Shown: positions 19,003 to 33,075, counted from the stretch's first letter. The stretch: 44,493 nt of DNA from Actinomycetota bacterium (GCA_009927575.1 RFMS01000080.1:1-44493), one strand, 5' to 3'. The notes: generated by a model not told the origin, from the sequence alone. Numbers and translations: made by a program.

Positions 19003-19844
19003 TGGCCAACGAAGTCCAACCACTAAATCTCCATACAAAGTCGTGGAGCGTAAAAATTATTCTTGCAATTTTTTCAATTTTGATGCTCATCCTTGTGGTT
19101 GGACCACTTGTCTGGCTAGCTGTTCATGCCTTTGCAACCGAGTGGAAATTCCCAAGCTACAAACCAACTGGCCTTACTCTGGAATGGTTTAGAAAAGTAT
19201 TCGAAGTTCAAGCACTTAAAGAAGCGATGAAATCCTCATTCATCATCAGTCCTATCGTCGTATTGGTTTCTGCAGTGATCTGTCTTCCCGCTGCGTATGC
19301 ATCTGCCCGCTATAACTATTGGGGCCGTCGAACATTCCTCATCATGATGTTCTCCGCTAACGCGTTTCCTAAAATCGGTCTCTTTGCAACAATTGCGACG
19401 CTCTATTACTTCTTGAACTTAATGGGAACAATCGTTGGCGTCATCATCGTTCAAGTTCTTGGCACCATTATTTATATGACCTGGATTCCCGCCGCAGCAT
19501 TCGCTTCAGTTCCGAAGAATCTCGAAGAGGCCGCACGAGATGCCGGGGCAAGTAAATTCCGAGTATTCCGAACCATCACACTGCGCATGGCAATGCCAGG
19601 AATTCTCGTTGCGATGGTGATGTCGTTTATCTATGCCTTTGATGAAGCTCAAGGAACATTCCTTGTTGGTGCACCAAATATCTACACGATGCCTACCGCG
19701 ATGTATGCAATCGTTGAGACGTACCCCATTCAAGTAACAGCAGTCTTCTCTATTCTTTTAACAATTCCATCGGTCTTGTTAATTGGTCTTGCCCGTAAAC
19801 ACATCATCGGCGGTCAACTCGCCGAAGGATTCCAAATAAAGTAA
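19002..19844 (+). CDS. ABC transporter permease (binding-protein-dependent)
   Basis: EEAARDAGASKFRVFRTITLRMAMPGI EAA loop; start overlaps previous stop. Confidence 0.9.
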   Translation: MANEVQPLNLHTKSWSVKIILAIFSILMLILVVGPLVWLAVHAFATEWKFPSYKPTGLTLEWFRKVFEVQALKEAMKSSFIISPIVVLVSAVICLPAAYASARYNYWGRRTFLIMMFSANAFPKIGLFATIATLYYFLNLMGTIVGVIIVQVLGTIIYMTWIPAAAFASVPKNLEEAARDAGASKFRVFRTITLRMAMPGILVAMVMSFIYAFDEAQGTFLVGAPNIYTMPTAMYAIVETYPIQVTAVFSILLTIPSVLLIGLARKHIIGGQLAEGFQIK

Positions 19845-19865
19845 ATAATCAAGTAAAGGATGATC

Positions 19866-20886
19866 ATGTCGCAGCAGAATGAAATCGGCCTAGAACTTAA
19901 AGGATTGAGCAAAGTTCTTGGTGGACGAGTAATCATCGATAACCTTGATCTTCAAGTGAAGAAGGGCGAGATGGTTTCGCTCCTCGGACCATCGGGCTGT
20001 GGCAAGACAACGACTCTTCGCATGATCGCCGGCTTCCTTATTCCAGATAACGGAACTGTCACTCTTGCTGGAAAAGATGTCACAACTATCGGACCAGAAA
20101 AGCGTCCATCGGCAATGGTTTTCCAGAACTATGCGCTGTGGCCACATATGACTGTATTTAAAAACGTTGCCTATCCATTAAAGGTGCGCAAGGTCAATAA
20201 GGCTGAGATCGAAAAAAGAGTTCATGATGTCCTCGGTGTAGTGAATTTGATGCACCATAAAGATTCACGCCCTGCACAAATCTCCGGTGGCGAACAGCAG
20301 CGCGTAGCGCTCGCACGCGCACTTGTTCAAGAGCCAGACATTCTGCTTCTCGACGAACCACTTTCAAACCTTGATGCCAAACTCCGCGTAAAAGTTCGTG
20401 AAGATATTCGCGATCTTCAGCGCCGCCTTGGAATTACAACAGTGATTGTTACCCACGATCAAGATGAAGCCCTTTCTATTTCCGATCGAATTGCTGTGAT
20501 GAAAGAAGGAAAGATCGAGCAGTTCTCTACCCCTGAAGATATCTACAACAAACCTGCAACTGAATATGTTGCAAACTTCATCGGCTCACTCAATCGCTAT
20601 GAAGGTAGCTATTCAAATGGACAGATTTCAACCGGTAGCGATGTCGTCGGCGTTCGTCCAGAAGATGTCACATTCGATTCCAAGAACTCTGCAGGTGCAG
20701 TAGAAGCAACGGTTTCGCTGGTTGTTCCACGTGGCCACTTCCATGAGGTCTACCTTAAAGCGCAGTGATGTTGAAATCCGTGCATTTATCTCAACAGATA
20801 TCCCAGCTGTTGGCGCAAAAGGTTACGCAAAGATCCATAAAGCGTTGATCTATCGCAACGGCAAACTCGCATCAGTCGAACAATGA
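19866..20886 (+). pseudogene. ABC transporter ATP-binding protein (PotA/MalK-type) with apparent C-terminal frameshift
   Basis: GPSGCGKTTTLRMIAGF, ISGGEQQRVALARAL, LLLDEPLSNLDAKLR; ORF stops at 20768 but the shifted frame continues DVEIRAFISTDIPAVGAKGYAKIHKALIYRNGKLASVEQ* to TGA 20884-20886, overlapping ATG 20883. Confidence 0.85.
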
Positions 20887-22380
20887 CTGTTGCATGTGCC
20901 CATCGCGGCAATTCGAGTCGATTCCGCGAAAACACAATTATCGCTATTGAATCAGCGATTAAATCTGGTGCCGCAATTGTTGAAATCGATGTTCGCATCT
21001 AAAGATGGGGAAGTAGTAGTTCTCCACGATCCAACCTTGGAACGAATGTGGGGTTTAGAAAAACCAGTTACCGAAGTGACGTGGAATGAAATTCAACAAC
21101 TTGGTCATGGCAATCTCCGCATTCCACTCCTTAAAGATGTTCTGCCACTCTTTGAAAACACATCCTGCGTTTTGATGATCGATATGGAAGAGCGACACCC
21201 AGCACACCAAGCGTGGGAAGTGGCATCACAATCAAAGGCAACCATTTATTGGTGCGGTGATCTCGAGGGAATGAAGATCATTCGAAGCCTCGATGAAAAA
21301 GCTCATATATGGATGCCGTGGAACGACACAGTTGCAATCACGAAAAACGATATTGAAGAGCTCAAACCAGACTTCATCAATTCGCAATACTCATTTCTCA
21401 CTAAAGCAAAAGTCGATGCGATCCACGACATGGGATGCAAAGTCTCAGTATGGACAGTTGATGATGAGGCAACGATGCGCTGGGCCAAAGCCATCGGCAT
21501 CGATTCCATCACCACAAATGAACTAGCGCTCCTTCAGAAAGTACTTCAGGAAACCCCACCAACCGCAAAGACTTACGCAAATATTAATGACGTAGAAGTT
21601 GATCAAGCAATGAGAGTTGCTCGAGATCTTGGTAAATGGGCAATTGGTTTTTCACGTTGGTGGAATCCAGTTCAAATTCAAACAAAGAAAAATGCCGCAG
21701 ATATCGTCACCGAAGTGGATCTCCTTGTTGAAGCGCATATCCGCGAAGTCATCTCCGCTAACTTTCCTGGCCATCATTTCCTCGGCGAAGAATTCGGCGG
21801 AACCTACAAAGAAAATATCGCTGCCTGGTATCTCGATCCAGTTGATGGCACAACAAATTTCGCTAATCGAATGCCCTGGTCCTCAATGTCACTTGCCCTC
21901 GCATTTAATCGCACACCACTACTTGGAATCGTTATCGATCCGTGGCGCGAAGATCTCTTTGAAGCCCAACGCGATAAAGGTGCACTCCATAATGGCAAGC
22001 CACTCAAAATTGAAAATATAAAAGTTGATAATCCACTCGCAAGCAGAATTGTTTCGACCGAACTTGCCGCATATCAATCATGGCCAGGAATGCTCAAACT
22101 TCTTGATCTTCTTGCAGAAAATTTCTGCACGATGCGAATCATGGGATCAGGAACTTTGACGCTAACTGGAGTTGCACTCAATCGCGGAGTCGGCGCTGTT
22201 ATTGGCCATTACAGCCCTATTGATCATTTAGCTGCCTGCATCATCGTTCACGAAGCAGGCGGAGTTGTGATGGACGAAACAGGGACTATCAACCTTTTCC
22301 CAGAAAAGGGCGGAATTATGACTGCAACACCTGCGGCCGCTCAAAAGCTCTATCAGATTTGGATGGATGCAATTAACTAA
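20883..22380 (+). CDS. Fusion: glycerophosphodiester phosphodiesterase (GDPD) + inositol monophosphatase-family phosphatase; apparent frameshift near 20995
   Basis: From ATG 20883: MTVACAHRGNSSRFRENTIIAIESAIKSGAAIVEIDVRI, then frame shift into SKDGEVVVLHDPTLERMWGL (GDPD catalytic HR/E/D/H-D motifs); C-terminal half has AADIVTEVDLL, GEEFGG, WYLDPVDGTTNF, IDHLAACIIVHEAGGVVMD IMPase motifs in one continuous ORF (20890-22380). Confidence 0.88.
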
Positions 22381-22410
22381 CCCCTAGTCCTACTACTCTT
22401 ATCTCATCAT

Positions 22411-22437
22411 GGGGTGAAGTTTTACCCCGAAAGGGGT
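22411..22437 (+). promoter_or_regulatory. Mutually exclusive hairpins GGGGT...ACCCC / ACCCC-GAAA-GGGGT upstream of giant surface protein
   Basis: GGGGT (22411-22415), ACCCC (22424-22428), GGGGT (22433-22437); the central arm can pair with either flank; one loop is GAAA. Confidence 0.4.
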
Positions 22438-22450
22438 GGGAGAGACTAAA

Positions 22451-25400
22451 TTGACGAGGTCGCGCACTACCTCACGTTTTCTAAATTTCTTTCTTTTGCA
22501 AACTCAATTTTCTTACTGATACCACTTCTACTATTCCAAATAACTTCGGTAGCACCGGCAAATGCGGTGGCGTGCTCCACTAGCGCTGCCGCCCAAAATA
22601 ATATTCGCGTAACTCCAAGCCATGGCAATGCCTTCTATATAGATTCAGGAGTTACTCCGAAATTAGACGCTGGCTATGTGGGATACATTGTCACAAACAC
22701 TTCAGGATCAACTGTCAAAAATTACTGGGTAGAACTTTCTTCCTTCACTGGTGGTGTCATTTCACTTGCAAACCCAGATGACAAATATATGGAATTGGAC
22801 AACATGGGAGCAGCAGGCTCCGGGTCGGAATCTGCGACAGCATATGTTCTGTTAAAAGCAACAAATGCAACTTCATCTGCCCAGACTCATACCGTAAAGG
22901 TATGGAATAAGCGTCCGGATCTGAATGGCGCTTCTGCTTTATATGAATGCACATATACATTCAGTTCTGTTAAAGAAACTATAAAAGCTGCATCCAACAA
23001 AGTAATTGATAATGGTATAAATGCATCAAAAGATTATGACACCAATAACACTGCAATTGATGTTTCAGATACAACACCTGAATTGGGTCAAAATATAACA
23101 ATTTCTGTTGAAGGTGAAACTGGAAATATCGGTCAAGGGGGATCGCCAGACAACGACGTTATTTGGTTAACGCCAGCTGCTATTTCCTCTTGGCCGACAC
23201 GATCTCTCAAATTGATTGACGTCACGGTTACTTTCGAAGGGGATAACGATTGGAGTAATACTTCAAATCGGAAGACGTACAACGATCGACTTCTCATTTC
23301 TGGTGCAAATGGGCTAACAAATGTAGATCAATCACTATATGTGGCAACGTATACATTCCGCGTTATCGGTAATCCAGGATCCAATGTGATGGCGGTTCCA
23401 GTAGCTCAAATAGCTTCAGGTACTCAAATGAAGCACACAAACACCGATGCTTCTGCCGCAAAAGCAACCTTAAGTTTCTCGACAGTTGCAATTAATTACA
23501 ATTTAGCAAAAACAGTCACGAGTAATTCAAATCTCGAAACTACAACAGTTGGCGGAACTACATATCTCAAGGTTCCATATCAGCTGAAAATAACATCAAC
23601 CTCAAGTACGCAGACTACCGTTGATGAAATTGTAGACGTTCCACCATCAACGACGTCATTCTCTTCCGGTAGCGCCCGCTTAACAGACGTCAATAATTCA
23701 AACGTGACTCTTTCAGATCCAACTTATATTGCAGCTGAATCATCACTCAATCCAAGACCAATGCATTTTGTTGGACCCTTTACTGTTTCTAGTGCAACTC
23801 CGGTGACTCTTACGTACACAATGCTTTTGCCTAATATTTCGACGACGTATACAAATCAAGCATATGCATTAGTAGGTGACCTAAAGATTGGCGCAACCGC
23901 AAGCACGATTCCACAAGTAACAGTTACGTCTACGTCAGGATCGACTACTGTCACATCAGAAACATCTAACGTCACTTCCGCAGTAGAAGCGATTACGAAT
24001 GCTGCTTCAGATGTAGATACAAAAACTGCAACGATGAATGCAACAATTGATCCAAATGGAAATGGTGGAACAGCTATTTTCCAGTATGGAACGTCTTCGT
24101 CACTCTCTTCATTTACGGAAGTCACCGCGACAACTCCAGCCAGCGGAACGCTAACTGGTTCTACTCCTTTAGCTTCTAGTTATACATTTCCAGGAAATTT
24201 ATCTGCAAATACGACGTATTATTTTAGAGTCCGAGTCGGCACCGTTTATGGCGATATTCTTTCGTTCACAACTGCTGGAATAGCATCAGCACCATCGTCG
24301 ACAACTCTGGCGGCAAGTTCTCCAGGTACTACTACGGCAACATTGAATGGAACAATAAATCCAAACTTCACTCCAATAGTGAGAATCTCTTTTATTTATG
24401 GCACGGTTTCGAATTTATCCTCTGGCACTACCGAAAGTTATGTATATGAAGCTGACGCTGTCACGCTTACAACAGCAAGTGGTGGAACAAGTCAGAATTT
24501 CAGTTTGAACGTCACGGGACTTTCAAATGGAACAACGTATTACTTTAAAATTCGAGCATGTACCGCTCTTACCGGTGGTAACTGTTCTGCTGGCGCTAAT
24601 TACGATGGATCAATACTCAATTTTACAACTGGACGTTCAAATCAAACGATAACTTTCAATACTATTTCAGATAAAACTTATGGAGATTCAACCTTTTCGG
24701 TCTCTGATACTTCAACGTCTGGTTTGTCGATCACAAACACTTCATTAACCACATCGGTATGCACAATCTCTGGAAATACAGTCACAATTGTCTCAGTCGG
24801 CACATGCACAATTCGCGCCACACAAGATGGAAATAGTTCTTACAATGCCGCCCCGGCAGTGGACCAGTCGTTTTACGTAAATCCTAAAACTCTTACGATA
24901 ACAGCTGACGATAAATCTAAAACGTATGGCGCAAGTACTCCGAGCATGTCAAACACTATAAGTGGATTTGCTGGTTCTGATTTAGCAACGATCTCGGCAA
25001 TAAATCGAACCTATATTGGAAGTTCGGTCGCCTATCCTGAGTCATCAACTGCTCCGAGTAATGCTGGTACATACAAGATAGTTTTGAGTTCGGCGACTTT
25101 AAGTTTTAGTTCAGGATTAGCAACTAACTATCAAATAAGTTACGTAGATGGCACATACACAATCAGTGTAAGAACTTTAACAATTACAGCAAACGATAAA
25201 TCAAAAACTGCTGGAGCAGCTAATCCAACCTTCAATGTAACATTAAGTGGATTGCAAGGCAGTGATACCGCGAGTGTTGCAGCAATGACTTATACTTTTC
25301 AAAGCACTGGTTCGACGACGTCATTTGGGCCGTCTACAGATACTCCTTCAGTAGCCGGTACTTATTCGATCACTCCATCTGCCGCTTCATTAACGTTTAC

Positions 25401-28400
25401 GGTTGGCACCTCCTCCAACTATTCATATTCTTATGCAGCAGGCGCATACACAATTAATACTCCAGGAAAAATTGCGGATTCCATTACCCTCAATGATGGG
25501 TCAGTTATTTATGGTGAAACGCTTAACCTAACTTCGCTATTAGGCTCCAGTGGAAGTGGAAGTGGGTCAATAACTTATTCAATTAATTCTGGAACTGGTT
25601 GCACGATAAGCGGCACGACTTTAACCGCAAAAAAGGGTTCAGGAACTTGTGATGTTTTGGCAAGTAAAGCTGGTGATGCAACTTACGATCCAGCAACAGA
25701 CATTGCAACCATAACTTTTACGAAGAGACCAATAACAATAAAAGCTTCTGACTCTTCCAAAACTTTTGGTGCTGCTGATCCTTCATTGAACGGATATTCA
25801 GTCACTTCCGGATCCGTATATTCCAGCGATACTTTCACCATTACAGGCTCGAGAGCAAGCGGTGAAAACGTGGCTACGTACACAATAACTCCTTCGATAA
25901 ATACATCAACACCGAGCACATTCTCTGATTCATACACAGTGACACTGCAAACCGGAATTTTCACTATTAATCAAGCTTCTCAAACGATTACGTTAAGTGA
26001 TGCAACAGTTTTATATGGAAATACTCTAACTCTTTCGACTGTATTAACAGATGGCTCAGGTTCTGGTGCGATTAGTTATTTATGGACAGGAAGTGGATGC
26101 TCTATTACAAGTGGGGTGTTAACTGCTCAACATGCGTCGGGTACTTGCACTGTAACGGCAACAAAAGCAGCCGATACCAACTACTCATCAGCCTCTGACC
26201 CTGCAACAATTACTTTAGGCAAAAGGTCTATTGAAATAACTGCAGCATCAGTAAGTAAAGTCGCAAATGCCTCCGATCCATCACTTTTGGGATATTCGAT
26301 AACTTCTGGCTCACTTGTAAACAGTGACACATTTACTGTGAGTGCTTCTCGTACATCAGGTGAGACAACTGGTTCATACCCAATTACTCAAACTATTGCG
26401 ACTTCAATACCTTCGCCTTTTACCGATTCCTATACGGTAACAATGGTTAATGGAGCTTTAACCATTTCAGGTGGTGCGAGCCAATCCATCACGCTTATCG
26501 ATGCGACCGTGATTTATGGAAATTCTTTAACACTATCCACCAAATTAACCGATGGACCTGGTTCAGGTGCTATCACTTACACACTTACAAGTGGTACCGG
26601 TTGTTCGCTATCAGCAGGAGTATTAACTGCAACGGCAGCGTCGGGTTCATGTGTGGTCACAGCGACTAAAGCTGGAGATGGAACATACGCTTCAGCCACT
26701 GATCCCGCGACTATCACTCTTGCTAAGCGTTCTATTTCGATCAAATCCAACGATGTTTCCAAGATATATGGAGCCTCAGATCCATCTTTAAATGGATATT
26801 CGGTTACTTCCGGATCGGTATATTCAAGTGATACGTTCACAGTTTCAGGTTCTCGTACGACTGGGGAAACTGTCGCTTCATACACGATAACTCCAGTAAT
26901 CGTTTCATCTACACCGGCGACTTTCTCTGACTATTACACAATAACTTACCTAACTGGAACATTGACAATCGATCAGGCGTCTCAATCAATAACTTTAGCC
27001 GATGCATCTTTGACATATGGAAATACGTTAACCCTTTCAACAATTCTTACAAACGGACCAGGATCAGGTTCAATAAGTTACTCATTAAGCGGAGTAGGGT
27101 GTTCAGTTTCTTCAGGAATTCTCACTGCCCTGCAGGCTTCAGGAAGTTGCACTGTAACTGCAACAAAAGCGTCAGATACCAATTACTCATCAGCCTCTGA
27201 CCCGGCAACAATCACACTAGGTAAGCGATCAATAACAATTACTGCTTCTTCTGTTTCAAAAGTTGCAAATGATGCAGATCCATCACTTTTAGGCTACTCA
27301 ATAACTTCAGGATCATTAGTGAATAGCGACACTTTCACAGTGAGCGCTTCACGTGCCGTTGGAGAAACTGCCGGAACATATTCAATTACGCAATCATTAG
27401 CAACTTCAACGCCATCACCTTTGTCTGATTCATATACGGTCACGCTTTCACCAGGCACCTTGACGATAACCGGTGGAACAAGTCAAACCATTACCTTTAC
27501 GATGAGTGGTTCAAAAACTTATGGAAGCACCTTTACTATCGGCGCTACTTCCACTTCAGGTTTGCCAGTAACACTTACACCATCAGGCGGCGGATGTACG
27601 GGGTCAGGAACTACAACTATTTCGAGTGATTCAATAGTTGTTACCGCTGCGGTTGCAGGAACTAATAACTGTATTTACACCGCGACACAGGCTGGAAACG
27701 ATACATACGCGGCAGCACCAAGTGTCCAGAGACAAATTTCAATTACGACAGCGACTCTCACCATCACTGCAGATAACAAGACAATTACAGAAGGAGAGTC
27801 AAGCCCTACATTTACCTCAAGCCTGTCTGGATTAATAGGTAGCGATGCCGGAAGCGTCACAGCAGCAACGTATACATTTACTGGAACCGGTGGAACAACA
27901 TATTCTGCAAATGTAGTTGTACCTAGTTCGGCTGGAACTTATTCAAATGCTCCATCAAGTGCCACTGTTGTTTTCACAAGTGGAAGTTCGTCGAACTATT
28001 CTTTAAGTTACGTAGACGGAACTTATACAATTTCAGCCCTAAGTTCACAAACAATTTCATTAGATGATTCCACGTTAACTTATAACACGACATTGACACT
28101 TTCATTAAGTAGTGCAGGATCGGGTACAGGAAGCGTGACATATACATTGACTTCGGGAGCTGGATGTTCTTTGTCAGCAGGAGTTTTAACAGCGCTATCC
28201 GGAACGGGAACATGTTTAATAACGGCTGAAAAGGCTGCAGGAGGTGGATATTCCTCCGCTTCAGATACAGCAACTATTACTCTTGCAAAAGCTGATCAAA
28301 CAATTACTTTTACTCAGCCATCATCTCTGGCGAATGGTTCTTCAGCAACGTTGTCTTATTCAACATCGAGTGGATTAACTGTCAGTATTACAAATAACTC

Positions 28401-30729
28401 TTCCGCAAAATGTTCGGTTTCGGGTACGACAGTTACAGGAAGTTCAGTAGGTACTTGCGATCTCACTGCTTCGCAATCAGGAAATTCGAACTACAACGCT
28501 GCAACAAGCGTGAATAGAACCTTTTCGGTTACCGCTCCGGGACGTTCACTTCAAAGCCAATCGATTTCGCTCTCCGGTGGAACACTTCCTTACCTTTCGT
28601 CCTCATCGCTTCGCGGTACTGGATACTCTGGAGCTGGTTCGATTTCATACTCACTCAATAGTGGAAATTGCTCGATTAGTGGCGATCAATTAACGGCTCA
28701 AGCAAGCTCGGGAAGCTGCATAGTTACTGTCACTATTGCCGCAGATTCGACTTATAACTCTGCGAGCAATAACGCGACATTTACTTTGGTTAAGGCAAAT
28801 CAGGTTATCAACTTCACCCAGCCTCGAAATATGCTCGTAGGTGAGTCTCGACAAAGCCTTACCTATTCAGCTTCGAGTGGACTGCCGGTGACATTAAGTA
28901 ATAACTCCAGCGGAATTTGCTCGGTCTATACATCAGGAACAGATCCTGAAAAAAATGGAACATGTTCGATTACTGCTTCCCAAGGTGGAAATGCTAATTA
29001 CAATCCAGCAGCAAGCGTCACTGTTTCTTATTCGATCACCAGCGTAGTTAAGAAGCAACAGAACCTTGTATTTAACCAACCAGCGGCAATGTTAACGTCG
29101 GATCCTGGACAGAAACTCTTCTACTTCTCAATGACTACGGTTCCAATTAATGTCACTGTTAATACGCCAAGTATTTGTGACGTTCGAGATGGATTTGTGT
29201 ACCCAATTTCTGCTGGTCAATGCTCAATAACTGTTTCTCAAAATGGAACTGTGGAATATGAACCGGCATCGATAACTCGAATTTTCAATATTGTTCGAAA
29301 TCAATCTGTCGCGAAACGGCAGTACACATTAACTTGGAGCAACCCAGCGCCAATTTATGAAGGCACACCACTTACAAGTATCCAATTGAATGCAGAAGCG
29401 TCGATTTCCGGAACATATGAATACACGCCAACCTTTGGCGTCAAACTTCCGCGAGGCACATACAAGCTTCTCGTTCTCTTCTCGCCGACAGATCTTGGCA
29501 CCTATACGACACAAACAACTTCAGTGACATTGATTGTTAGAGCTGGAGCTGAACCAATCCCGACTTCAACAGGAACTCCTAAGGCCTCTCCAACGCCGTC
29601 CGGCACGATTAATCCACTTGGAATTGGTGTCGTGACTGTGGCGACAAATCCAGTAACAACAGTAATTACTCAAGTATCAAATGCTGCGACAGTCTCTGTT
29701 CCAACACCGTCATCATCACCATCGCCAACTTTCACGTCTATACCTTCAATTTCGCCGTCACCATCTTCAACACCATCTCAAACTTCAACTCCTACACCTT
29801 CAGCAACGAGAACAAATACTCCAAATCCGAATTCATCCAATTCGGCGTCGCCAAATAGTTCACAAGCCGCTAGGCCGACACCTACTCCAACACCCACTCC
29901 AACTCCTGGTGTAATAAAGCCAACTCCTGGTGTGACCGTTGCGCCATTGCCAACGCCGTCAGTTGCCTCTGCGACTCCTAAACCAAGTTCTAGTTCTACG
30001 GTTGTAAATCAAGGTCAAGGAATTGATCAAGTGACAACTTCCGGAAAAGAAGTCACGGTTGTAGCGGAAGAGGGCTATAGCGGCAAGACCACCGTAACGG
30101 TAACAGTTCAAGATTCCGGTCAGAGCAAGAAAGTTGTTATTCCGGTGACTGTGCTTCCATTACCTGCAAAGAATCCGATGTATCAGTTGCTTTCACTTTC
30201 TAAGACGATCGTTCACTGGGGTCAATCTGATAACGCAGATTCCTATCGAGTCATGATTGATGGTTCACAAGTATGTGCTACTCAAGAGCTATCTTGTACT
30301 TTGAACAAAGCTTATGGTCAGAATAATAAAGTTGAGATTATCTCCGTAGGTGGCGATAACTTAACCTCGAAAGCACCTGCTGTCTTTGATAAGAGCCAAC
30401 CATTCTTACTCACCGTTGTTAATTTCGATACGGCGAAGTACTCATTAACTACAAACGCCAAGTCGCTTCTTAAAGACGTTGCAACCAAAGTTAAAGCGCT
30501 CGGATATAAAAACTTCACTATCTATGGCTTCACAGATATTCGTGGCGGTATCGATAATCAGAAGCTCTCGTTTGACCGAGCAACTTCTGTGAAGAATTAC
30601 ATATCAACTCTAGTTCCAGGAGCTGACTTCCAATTAAGTTATTACGGTCCAAGCTACCCAGTTGCACCAAATACAACGGTTGAAGGTTTAGCGGCTAATC
30701 GACGAGCAGAAATCTGGGTTACTGGTTAA
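22451..30729 (+). CDS. Giant repetitive secreted surface protein: signal peptide, FN3-like and MBG/Ig-like repeats, P/T/S-rich linker, OmpA-like C-terminal domain (start inferred; ORF open from ~22450 in frame of 22567)
   Basis: In-frame upstream extension encodes [27 protein letters not shown] signal-peptide-like segment; repeated [14 protein letters not shown]/[18 protein letters not shown] units; C-terminus [61 protein letters not shown]...[10 protein letters not shown]. Confidence 0.85.
25477..27483 (+). repeat. Four tandem ~167-aa (501-504 nt) repeat units in A-B-A'-B' order
   Basis: Unit starts at 25477, 25981, 26482, 26983, next homologous start 27484; spacings 504, 501, 501, 501 nt. 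Confidence 0.85.
29690..30000 (+). repeat. Low-complexity Pro/Thr/Ser-rich linker ([28 protein letters not shown])
   Basis: Direct translation of the ORF. Confidence 0.85.
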
Positions 30730-31640
30730 CCAATAAGTTCGCGATTACTGGTACGAAGATTCTCGTGGGTGCAGGTGAGGTTTGCATCGAGTTTGGAGCA
30801 TGTTTCGCAGAGAAGAATTAATTCGTGACATGAGGCAAGTCCACAGTTAAAGAAAGTTTTTGTAGAACTACCGCATTTTTCGCATTCGCCAATGACTTTA
30901 GATTGATCATCAAAATCAATAATCATTCGACCATCGAAGGTATAGAGCGATCCTTCCCAGAGTCCTCGACTGCCGTATTTATTGCCGTATCGAACGATTC
31001 CGCCTTCAATTTGGTAGACCTCTTTAAAGCCACGCGTTTTCATGACCGACGAGAGGATTTCACATCGAATGCCGCCGGTGCAGTAAGTGACTACTGGCTT
31101 CTCCTTGAGATGGTCATATTTACCACTCTCAATTTCTTGTACGAAATCATGAGATGTCACCACATCAGGAACAACTGCATTCCTAAATCTTCCTACCTTT
31201 GCTTCGAATGCATTTCTGCCATCAAAGAAGACGACGTCGTCGCCTCGTTCTTTCACTAATTTATTTACTTGTTGAGGCTTGAGATGGATTCCGCCACCAA
31301 CGACGCCATTCTCATCTACTTCAATTTCATAAGGAGCGCCAAATGCAACAAGTTCAGGTCTAACTTTCACACTTAATCGAGGAAAATCATTCCCAGTACC
31401 TTCAGACCACTTGAAATCAATCTTCTTAAATCCTTTATACATCTTGGTTTGCTTGACGTATTTCTTTAGGTCTTTCATTTTTCCACCGAGAGTGCCGTTG
31501 ATTCCATGTGGGGAGATGATGATGCGACCTTTGAGATTAAATGATTCGCAGAGCGACTGTTGCCAAAGTCGAACCGCTTCCGGATCAGCCACCGGTGCAA
31601 AGCCGTAATAGAGAATTACTTTGTCGAGATCTTTAGCCAT
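30726..31640 (-). CDS. trhO: tRNA uridine(34) hydroxylase / rhodanese-related sulfurtransferase (TrhO/YceA family)
   Basis: [28 protein letters not shown]...[37 protein letters not shown]. Confidence 0.9.
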   Translation of the reverse strand: MAKDLDKVILYYGFAPVADPEAVRLWQQSLCESFNLKGRIIISPHGINGTLGGKMKDLKKYVKQTKMYKGFKKIDFKWSEGTGNDFPRLSVKVRPELVAFGAPYEIEVDENGVVGGGIHLKPQQVNKLVKERGDDVVFFDGRNAFEAKVGRFRNAVVPDVVTSHDFVQEIESGKYDHLKEKPVVTYCTGGIRCEILSSVMKTRGFKEVYQIEGGIVRYGNKYGSRGLWEGSLYTFDGRMIIDFDDQSKVIGECEKCGSSTKTFFNCGLASCHELILLCETCSKLDANLTCTHENLRTSNRELIG

Positions 31641-31643
31641 GAA

Positions 31644-32988
<1,345 letters not shown>

Positions 32989-33075
32989 TTATTGGATGAG
33001 ATTGAGAGTTAGTTGCGACCTCATGCGAAGAGGATTGAGAAGAGGATAAAGAGGTCTGATTCCTACAATCGCAAA

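Noticed and set aside
20755-21003. Programmed ribosomal frameshifting in the ABC ATPase and GDPD genes
   Set aside because: No clear slippery heptamer plus downstream structure at either site, and similar breaks occur in unrelated genes across the window, favouring sequence error.
25477-27483. Regular repeats considered as a CRISPR-like array
   Set aside because: Repeats are ~500 nt, entirely coding, and diverged at codon level; no short identical repeats with unique spacers and no cas genes.
23856-29514. Antisense ORFs inside the giant surface-protein gene (e.g. 23856-24125, 25683-25964, 26577-26885, 27974-28273)
   Set aside because: Low-complexity shadow ORFs created by the Ser/Thr-rich codon pattern on the opposite strand; no recognisable domains or SD.
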